From JBGQJN01 sp964423175 (GTDB lineage: Bacteria; Patescibacteriota; Minisyncoccia; 2-02-FULL-40-12; IGHO2-01-FULL-4-A), in assembly GCA_964423175.1 (NCBI GenBank), contig CAYRDM010000013.1, positions 1 to 17,427 on the forward strand: a DNA stretch of 17,427 bases, given 5' to 3'. The notes below the pieces were generated by a model that saw only the letters and a program-made list of their open reading frames with translations, made no database searches and had not been told where the DNA came from. Position numbers and translations under genes: made by a program. Below are positions 13,132 to 17,427 of this stretch, piece by piece. Each line of letters begins with the position of its first letter. The stretch's first letter is position 1.

Positions 13132-14061
13132 ATGTCAAATATAAAAACAATCTTCTTCGGCACGTCAAAATTCGCTGTCCCAGCTCTAGAGGCGCTATTT
13201 AAAGCTGGATATACAATTTCAGCCGTTATTACCACCCCAGACAAAGCGTCAGGTCGTGGCAATATACCCACACCTTCGGCAATCAAACTAGTAGCTCAAA
13301 AATTAAATCTGCTGGTTATTCAACCAGAAAAATTACGTAACAATCCTGAAATAATCAGAGAATTAAAACAACTTACCCCTGATGTCGCTGTTGTCGCCGC
13401 TTACGGCAAAATTATCCCACCAGAAATCTTTAATCTCCCTGCATACCAAACTCTAAATCTGCACCCGAGCATTTTGCCCTTATACAGAGGCCCGTCCCCT
13501 ATTCAGTATGCTCTGCTCAACGGAGACAAAGAAACCGGAATAACTATTCAAAAAATAGACCAAGAAACTGATCATGGAGACATAATTGCGTCAGAAAAAG
13601 TAATGATTGGGGGTGAAAATTTTGAAGAATTACACGATGAACTTGCGAATCTTGGATCCAATCTGTTAATTAAAATATTGCCTGGATATATAAAAGGAGA
13701 AATAACCCCAAAGGTCCAGGATCATTCAAAAGCAACGTTCACAAAAATAATCAAAAAAGAAGATGGAAAAATAAATTGGAACGACAACTCCAAAAAAATA
13801 TTCAATACTTTCCGCGCATTTCACCAATGGCCAGGAATTTGGACATCTTGGAATAATAAAATTCTGAAGATTGCAGACTGCTCAAATGCCGAGAGCAATG
13901 ATACTAAACCTGGAACGATATATGAGCAAGGCGATCATATTTACATAGGCTGTGGCAAAGGCTCTCTTGAAATCAAAAGGCTTCAGCTTGAATCCAAAAA
14001 AGAAATGGCAATAAAAGATTTTGTTTTAGGACATCCAAATTTTATCGGAAGTCTGTTATAA
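13132..14061 (+). CDS. fmt: Methionyl-tRNA formyltransferase
   Basis: A 309-residue enzyme that formylates Met-tRNA(fMet) with 10-formyltetrahydrofolate, opposite in direction to the deformylase encoded just upstream. The N-terminal Rossmann-like domain starts IKTIFFGTSKFAVPAL. The active-site triad expected from the E. coli enzyme is in place: Asn109 and His111 in LNLHPSILP, and Asp147 in DHGDI. The tRNA-contact loop YRGPSPIQ follows His111. The C-terminal OB-fold domain begins after KIIKKEDGKINW (205-216). No ribosome binding site is visible before the ATG at 13132, so it may also be leaderless or nearly so, with TATACA ending 13 bases upstream as a weak -10. Its stop codon overlaps the znuC promoter. 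Confidence 0.96.
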   Translation: MSNIKTIFFGTSKFAVPALEALFKAGYTISAVITTPDKASGRGNIPTPSAIKLVAQKLNLLVIQPEKLRNNPEIIRELKQLTPDVAVVAAYGKIIPPEIFNLPAYQTLNLHPSILPLYRGPSPIQYALLNGDKETGITIQKIDQETDHGDIIASEKVMIGGENFEELHDELANLGSNLLIKILPGYIKGEITPKVQDHSKATFTKIIKKEDGKINWNDNSKKIFNTFRAFHQWPGIWTSWNNKILKIADCSNAESNDTKPGTIYEQGDHIYIGCGKGSLEIKRLQLESKKEMAIKDFVLGHPNFIGSLL

Positions 14062-14062
14062 T
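14054..14062 (+). promoter_or_regulatory. Extended -10 promoter, leaderless start of the ABC transporter operon
   Basis: TGT-TATAAT (hexamer 14057-14062), six bases before the ATG at 14069, overlapping the fmt stop codon. No clear -35 is visible. TGTTATA also resembles a Zur half-site, but the same string occurs at unrelated promoters in this window. Confidence 0.6.
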
Positions 14063-14068
14063 AACCGC

Positions 14069-14800
14069 ATGGACTCCTCAAGAATACTTCAAGTAGAAAA
14101 TCTAAATGTAGAATTTGACGGCCAAAAAATATTAGAGGATATAAGTTTTTTCGTTGAAAAAAAAGATGTCTTGGCTGTAATTGGCCCGAATGGCGCAGGG
14201 AAAAGCGTTTTATTCAGGGCGCTTCTTGGACTTATTCCCCACTCGGGTAAAATATCATGGCAAAAAAACATAAAAATAGGCTACGCGCCACAGAAGTTAG
14301 CGATTGATCGTGGTTTACCTCTAACCGTAAGAGAATTCTTGGCCCTAAAATCGACAAATAAAAACCAAATCCTAAGCGCCTTAACATCCGTGGGTATTGA
14401 TACCGGCCCTGAAAATGAGCATCATCTTGAACATCATATTCTTAATAAACAAATCGGATTTCTATCCGGTGGACAGCTCCAGAGAGTTCTAATTGCATGG
14501 TCAATTTTAGACAATCCGGACGTTCTTTTGTTTGATGAGCCTACTACTGGCATAGACATAGGCGGAGAAGAAACAATTTACAATTTATTGCATGAGTTGC
14601 AAGACAAAAAATCCCTAACGATTCTTCTTATTTCTCACGATTTAAATGTCGTTTATAAATATGCAAAAAATGTTATCTGTATAAACAAGGAGCGTGTTTG
14701 TTTTGGGGCGCCGCATGCTGTTTTAAACCCTCAAGAATTATCTTCACTATACGGTGGGGATGCTGATTTTTATCACCACCAACACGAAGAAAACAAATAA
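14069..14800 (+). CDS. ZnuC-like metal ABC transporter ATP-binding protein
   Basis: A 243-residue ABC ATPase with every motif intact: Walker A GPNGAGKS at 39-46, Q-loop in GYAPQ at 71-75, signature LSGGQ at 132-136, Walker B VLLFDE at 152-157, D-loop GID at 161-163, and the switch His190 in LISHD. With the adjacent permease it fits the cluster 9 family (ZnuCB, MntBA, SitBC) that imports Zn or Mn. His-rich stretches at 117-123 (EHHLEHH) and at the C-terminus (YHHQHE) suggest metal contact or sensing, which is inference. The permease start overlaps this stop by one base. No substrate-binding lipoprotein gene follows in the window, so the metal cannot be decided. Its leaderless start is placed at 14069. 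Confidence 0.92.
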   Translation: MDSSRILQVENLNVEFDGQKILEDISFFVEKKDVLAVIGPNGAGKSVLFRALLGLIPHSGKISWQKNIKIGYAPQKLAIDRGLPLTVREFLALKSTNKNQILSALTSVGIDTGPENEHHLEHHILNKQIGFLSGGQLQRVLIAWSILDNPDVLLFDEPTTGIDIGGEETIYNLLHELQDKKSLTILLISHDLNVVYKYAKNVICINKERVCFGAPHAVLNPQELSSLYGGDADFYHHQHEENK

Positions 14801-15567
14801 TGATTTTACATATAAACTATCTACAATTGGTAATCGCTGTTTCTGTAGGTCTAGCCTCGGGTTATCTAGGCTCTTTTATGGTGCTCAAAAAAATGGCCCT
14901 CGTCGGCGACGCTCTTTCGCACGTCGCCCTGCCCGGAGTTGCATTGGCTATTCTATTTCATGTTAATCCCTTCCTTGGAGCGTTTTGTACATTACTCATA
15001 GGAATAATCGGCATTTGGCTTATAGAAACCAAAACAGAACTATCAACGGAATCTCTTGTGGGTTTATTTTTCACATTTTCTTTGGCTATTGGAATTTTGA
15101 TAACTCCCCATGAAGATATATTGGAAGCCTTATTCGGAGACATAACCAAAGTAACACGCCTAGACGCTATCCTGGCATTAGTTTTTTCCATAGTAATAAT
15201 AATTGTAATGAAACTAATTTCTAAAGGATTCATTCTAAGCACGATATCGTCCGATCTCGCAAAATCTTCTGGTACAAAAGTCGCCAGAAATAATTTCATT
15301 TTCTTATTCTTGGTTGCTTTGATAGTAGCCCTGGGAATCAAAGCTGTCGGCACATTGCTCATGGGGGCACTGGTTATAATCCCTGCCATAGCATCCAAGA
15401 ATTTTACATCTAGCATGAGGAGTTATAGCTATTGTGCCGCCTTTATAGGCCTCCTAAGCCTTCTTGGTGGTATATTGCTTGCCAACCTGTTCCATCTTTC
15501 TCCAGGACCAATTGTGGTTCTAACTAGTTCGGCGATCTTTGCCGTATCTATTGCTTTCAGCAAATAA
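14800..15567 (+). CDS. ZnuB/MntB-like metal ABC transporter permease
   Basis: A 255-residue integral membrane protein with about seven to eight hydrophobic helices, of the ABC-3 permease family. The conserved first-half segment GYLGSFMVLKKMALVGDALSH (in pieces, about 20-41) with the ALSHVALPGVA block is diagnostic of this family. Later segments GTLLMGALVIIPAIAS (about 183-198) match the coupling region. It starts in a TAATG overlap with the ATPase gene, so the two are translationally coupled. Together they would form the inner-membrane importer. The usual third gene for the extracellular metal-binding lipoprotein is missing here; the next gene is an unrelated unknown. No terminator was seen directly after the stop, and the next transcription signal is unclear. 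Confidence 0.92.
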   Translation: MILHINYLQLVIAVSVGLASGYLGSFMVLKKMALVGDALSHVALPGVALAILFHVNPFLGAFCTLLIGIIGIWLIETKTELSTESLVGLFFTFSLAIGILITPHEDILEALFGDITKVTRLDAILALVFSIVIIIVMKLISKGFILSTISSDLAKSSGTKVARNNFIFLFLVALIVALGIKAVGTLLMGALVIIPAIASKNFTSSMRSYSYCAAFIGLLSLLGGILLANLFHLSPGPIVVLTSSAIFAVSIAFSK

Positions 15568-15614
15568 AAATGTTTTGATATTCTCAATTGTTATCTTAAA
15601 AACAAAACTTAAAT

Positions 15615-15965
15615 ATGCGCCTAGCCTCCCTAAGAAATGCCCATGCTAGCGATCCGCTTTTCTTATTCGCACAGAACCTAACAATAACCCTGTTAGATAT
15701 ATTGGTTAAGGCCACAAATCAAGACAAGGTCATTTGGGTAGATCGCGGATTAAATATGTTCTCTACTGTATTTTTTGGATTGGACTTGATGTTAGACTTT
15801 CAAAATAATGAACCCCCCATGCTCCATGTGGGCTTATACCATATCGAAGACAATGGTTCGGGTTCTTACGGTTTTGATGAATTGGATAAAGCAATTCAAA
15901 GCCAAGTTCAAAGACTAAAACCAAAAGATTTAAAACCCGGAAGTCCCAAACCGAAAAGACGCTAA
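15615..15965 (+). CDS. Unrecognised protein with basic tail, 116 residues
   Basis: No family is recognised. The N-terminal two thirds look like a compact alpha/beta domain (LFLFAQNLTITLLDILVKA, VIWVDRGLNMFSTVFFGLDLML, PPMLHVGLYHI). The C-terminal 25 residues are flexible and basic (RLKPKDLKPGSPKPKRR), as in nucleic-acid or ribosome-binding tails. No signal peptide or membrane helix of full length is seen. The start at 15615 has no good ribosome binding site; TGT-TATCTT at 15589-15597 is a possible extended -10 with a leader of about ten bases. It lies 47 bases after the permease gene and ends just before a strong terminator at 15970-15993, which separates it from efp. Confidence 0.65.
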   Translation: MRLASLRNAHASDPLFLFAQNLTITLLDILVKATNQDKVIWVDRGLNMFSTVFFGLDLMLDFQNNEPPMLHVGLYHIEDNGSGSYGFDELDKAIQSQVQRLKPKDLKPGSPKPKRR

Positions 15966-15969
15966 AAAC

Positions 15970-15993
15970 AAAGCCTAGTTAAAAGGCTTTTTT
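15970..15993 (+). terminator. Rho-independent terminator before efp
   Basis: Stem AAAGCCT / AGGCTTT with a seven-base loop and a T-run ending at 15993. It lies five bases after the preceding stop codon and two bases before the efp -35. Confidence 0.85.
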
Positions 15994-15994
15994 A

Positions 15995-16023
15995 TTGACC
16001 TAAATGCTTAATTCTGCTAGGTT
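15995..16023 (+). promoter_or_regulatory. Leaderless promoter of efp
   Basis: TTGACC (15995-16000, five of six), exactly 17 bases ending TGC, TAGGTT (16018-16023, weak hexamer), then six bases to the ATG. An AAGGA at 16024-16028 is only one base from the ATG, too close to act as a ribosome binding site. Confidence 0.6.
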
Positions 16024-16029
16024 AAGGAC

Positions 16030-16602
16030 ATGTCTTTAGGAGTAAACGAACTCAAACCCAAAACTTTTTTCATATTTGAGGATCAACCATATGAAGTGTT
16101 AGAAACACACCATCTTAAAATGCAACAAAGACGTCCAGTGGTGCAGACTCGTATGCGCAACCTCATAAACGGCAAGACCCTTGAACGCAATTTCGCCCAA
16201 TCAGATGTTTTCGAAGAAGCAGATATCGAAAGAAAAAAAGTTAAATTTCTCTATGCCCATCGGGATGAATTTTGGTTTTCAGAAACAGATGATTCTTCCA
16301 AAAGATTTAAACTAGAAAAAAATATTATCGGGGATAGCTACAAATACCTAAAAAATAATATAGTAATAGAAGCAATACTTTTTGAGGGAAACATTATAAA
16401 CATCAACTTGCCTATCAAGATGGACTTCAAAGTAGTTGAGGCCCCTCCAGCGATTAAAGGAGACACCGCTCAAGGAGGCGTTAAACAGGTTAAAATAGAA
16501 ACCGGGGCAACTGTTAATGCACCGTTATTTATAGGCGAAGGAGATACGATAAGAATAAATACTGAAACAGGACAGTACGTAGAGCGCGCCGAGAAAGGCT
16601 AA
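16030..16602 (+). CDS. efp: Elongation factor P with non-canonical tip loop
   Basis: A 190-residue protein of standard EF-P length with three beta-barrel domains. EF-P enters the ribosome E site and rescues stalls at consecutive prolines. Recognisable parts: domain I with IFEDQPYEVLE, then VVQTRMRNLINGKTLERNF, domain II with KFLYAHRDEFWF, and domain III with GDTAQGGVKQVKIETGATVNAPLFI and the ending INTETGQYVER. The tip loop that in E. coli reads PGKG, with modified Lys34, here reads MQQRRP (31-36). In an ungapped alignment Gln33 takes the place of Lys34, with two arginines next. So neither beta-lysylation nor arginine rhamnosylation at the standard residue is expected, and no epmA, epmB or earP gene is nearby. 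The start is leaderless. Confidence 0.96.
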   Translation: MSLGVNELKPKTFFIFEDQPYEVLETHHLKMQQRRPVVQTRMRNLINGKTLERNFAQSDVFEEADIERKKVKFLYAHRDEFWFSETDDSSKRFKLEKNIIGDSYKYLKNNIVIEAILFEGNIININLPIKMDFKVVEAPPAIKGDTAQGGVKQVKIETGATVNAPLFIGEGDTIRINTETGQYVERAEKG

Positions 16603-17183
16603 ATATTTTGCTTCTGTCTGTGTTTTTTCTCACTAGCAAATATTAAAGCCAGGACCGGAACAAGCGCCCAAACAAAACGGGCGTTTTTTGTTGAAAAATA
16701 AACAGCAAGGTTAGAAGGGAAACGCTTTATTATCTCCGCGGGTAAATAGGTGCTTAAAATCGAAAACATAAATCCAATCTCCAAAAACGCAACGAACAAA
16801 ATATAAATGACTGATTGTCTGGAAACAGATAATTGAGTCTTTAGAATAGAATTATTTAAAACGAGAATAACTAGAATATAAAAAACAAAAAATAAAGCCA
16901 AATGCAAGAAATACTCCGGATATTTTAAGAAATATTTATGTAATAAATTAAAAAACGGAAATATGGGTTCTAGGAAAGCGGCGGCATAAAGGCCGACCAA
17001 AGCCAATAACATACGCGATCTGCCCAAACTAAAAGCAATTATCAAAATTGCAAAAACAAAAAATGATATTGTCAGCCAATTATAATTTGCGGTTGGTATT
17101 TTAAATCCCCCACTGAATCCGTGTAGGTTTTTAGCAAAACTGGATAAATACAAAATGATTTGGGATATTATCTTATTAAACAT
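16599..17183 (-). CDS. Polytopic membrane protein, 194 residues
   Basis: No family is recognised with confidence. About five hydrophobic helices are visible, near residues 35-52, 58-78, 90-110, 125-147 and 168-183, with a short amphipathic start and a basic tail (EKKHRQKQNI). The arrangement is somewhat like CvpA-type or colicin-production-like small membrane proteins, especially GRSRMLLALVGLYAAAF, but this is only a resemblance. The gene overlaps the efp stop tail-to-tail by four bases, and the efp terminator lies inside its coding sequence. The start is supported by TGT-TATAAT nine bases upstream, implying a leader of two or three bases. AGG two bases before the ATG is too close to be a normal ribosome binding site. 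Confidence 0.75.
   Translation of the reverse strand: MFNKIISQIILYLSSFAKNLHGFSGGFKIPTANYNWLTISFFVFAILIIAFSLGRSRMLLALVGLYAAAFLEPIFPFFNLLHKYFLKYPEYFLHLALFFVFYILVILVLNNSILKTQLSVSRQSVIYILFVAFLEIGFMFSILSTYLPAEIIKRFPSNLAVYFSTKNARFVWALVPVLALIFASEKKHRQKQNI
16665..16689 (+). terminator. Terminator of efp, inside the convergent membrane-protein gene
   Basis: Stem CGCCC / GGGCG with a nine-base loop, followed by six T on the plus strand. It lies 62 bases past the efp stop and within the 3' coding part of the minus-strand gene. Confidence 0.75.
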
Positions 17184-17192
17184 TTCCTATTA

Positions 17193-17201
17193 ATTATAAC
17201 A
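17193..17201 (-). promoter_or_regulatory. Extended -10 promoter of the polytopic membrane protein gene
   Basis: Minus strand TGT-TATAAT (hexamer 17198-17193), nine bases before the ATG at 17183. The -35 position overlaps the T-run of the tRNA terminator and is weak. Confidence 0.6.
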
Positions 17202-17212
17202 TCCACTCCTCT

Positions 17213-17245
17213 CAATAAAAAACAAAAGCCGCCCAGAAAGGGCGG
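17213..17245 (-). terminator. Terminator of the tRNA unit
   Basis: On the minus strand CCGCCC (17245-17240), a five-base loop, GGGCGG (17234-17229), then C and TTTTGTTTTTT. It begins three bases after the encoded CCA of tRNA-Arg and closes the tRNA transcript. Confidence 0.9.
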
Positions 17246-17247
17246 GG

Positions 17248-17323
17248 TGGTAGGCCAGGCAGGACTCGAACCTGCAGTTGCCGGATTAGAAGTCCGGAGC
17301 TTTATCCATTAAGCTACTGGCCC
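17248..17323 (-). tRNA. tRNA-Arg (anticodon UCU), CCA encoded
   Basis: A complete cloverleaf can be drawn: acceptor GGGCCAG / CTGGCCT with one G-U pair at the end, anticodon stem CCGGA / TCCGG with loop CTTCTAA, and T arm GCAGG-TTCGAGT-CCTGC. The anticodon UCU (17290-17288) reads AGA and AGG. Discriminator A is at 17251 and CCA at 17250-17248. It lies 17 bases after tRNA-Lys, very likely in one transcript. Confidence 0.95.
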
Positions 17324-17340
17324 ACATTGTGACAAGGAGA

Positions 17341-17416
17341 TGGTGCAGACGGAGGGACTTGAACCCCCAACCTTCTGGTTAAAAGCCAGCTACTCTGCCA
17401 ATTGAGTTACGTCTGC
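17341..17416 (-). tRNA. tRNA-Lys (anticodon UUU), CCA encoded
   Basis: Cloverleaf: acceptor GCAGACG / CGTCTGC, D stem ACTC / GAGT, anticodon stem GCTGG / CCAGA with loop CTTTTAA, and T arm GGGGG-TTCAAGT-CCCTC. The anticodon UUU (17383-17381) reads AAA and AAG. The outermost anticodon-stem pair (27-43) is a G-A mismatch; all others pair. Discriminator A is at 17344 and CCA at 17343-17341. Its promoter lies beyond the window edge. Confidence 0.95.
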
Positions 17417-17427
17417 ACACATGTTAA

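Noticed and set aside
13014..13286. Minus-strand open frame of 90 codons across the fmt start
   Set aside because: Most of it is antisense to the conserved start of fmt, and it has no start signals.
14054..14065. Possible Zur operator (TGTTATA half-site with ATAAC arm) before the metal transporter
   Set aside because: The same TGTTATAAT string occurs at promoters of unrelated genes (6893, 5568, 17193), so it is better explained as an extended -10.
1..17427. CRISPR arrays, insertion sequences, long repeats, recoded UGA
   Set aside because: Reading the window showed no regularly spaced repeats, no transposase and no inverted-repeat-bounded element. Frames end normally at UGA, for example at 396 and 2096.

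Overview
The window looks like chromosomal DNA from a small-genome bacterium of the Candidate Phyla Radiation (Patescibacteria), most likely a parcubacterium. This placement is an inference. It rests on AT-rich DNA, tightly packed short genes, a C-terminal-processing protease, an Ada-like 'WC...GY..A.NC' membrane-anchored protein of a kind I associate with Parcubacteria, an EF-P with an MQQRRP tip loop, and housekeeping genes mixed with unrecognised small proteins. UGA is used as a stop, which argues against the UGA-recoding Gracilibacteria and Absconditabacteria. A bL9 gene is present, although bL9 is reported missing from some CPR lineages. No rRNA, CRISPR array, insertion sequence or phage gene was seen.

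Layout. 1-2042 (+): the 3' end of a family 2 glycosyltransferase, an S41 protease and rplI, closed by a bidirectional terminator. 2096-3078: an unrecognised helical protein on the minus strand, and facing away from it a 49-residue two-helix membrane protein with its own promoter, ribosome binding site and terminator. 3119-4257: rpmA (-) diverges from a membrane-anchored Ada-like protein and a four-cysteine protein (+). 4242-7312 (-): a PD-(D/E)XK nuclease, a small secreted or membrane protein, a type II NADH dehydrogenase and a one-helix anchored protein. 7363-9052: an M23 peptidase with a long coiled coil (-), diverging from an unknown 127-residue protein (+). 9066-10487 (-): gltX. 10547-14061 (+): priA-def-fmt, interrupted by a likely 52-residue two-helix membrane protein on the opposite strand. 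14069-15567 (+): a znuC/znuB-type metal transporter pair. 15615-16602 (+): an unknown protein and efp. 16599-17183 (-): a polytopic membrane protein. 17248-17416 (-): tRNA-Arg(UCU) and tRNA-Lys(UUU), both with encoded CCA, followed by a strong terminator.

How the genes work together. Much of the window serves translation: bL9, bL27, GluRS, Met-tRNA formyltransferase, peptide deformylase, EF-P and two tRNAs. A second set serves the envelope: glycosyltransferase, S41 protease, M23 peptidase and small membrane proteins. Metal uptake and quinone-linked NADH oxidation complete the recognisable functions.

The most notable pattern concerns transcription starts. At seven genes (nuclease, NADH dehydrogenase, gltX, priA, znuC, efp and the last membrane protein) a -10 element, usually of the extended TGN type, ends only 6-9 bases before the ATG. 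That predicts leaderless mRNAs. Several unrecognised or secreted-protein genes instead have a promoter 20-50 bases upstream and a clear AGGAG-type ribosome binding site. The second notable point is priA: it keeps all eight zinc-site cysteines but has lost the recognisable helicase motifs.
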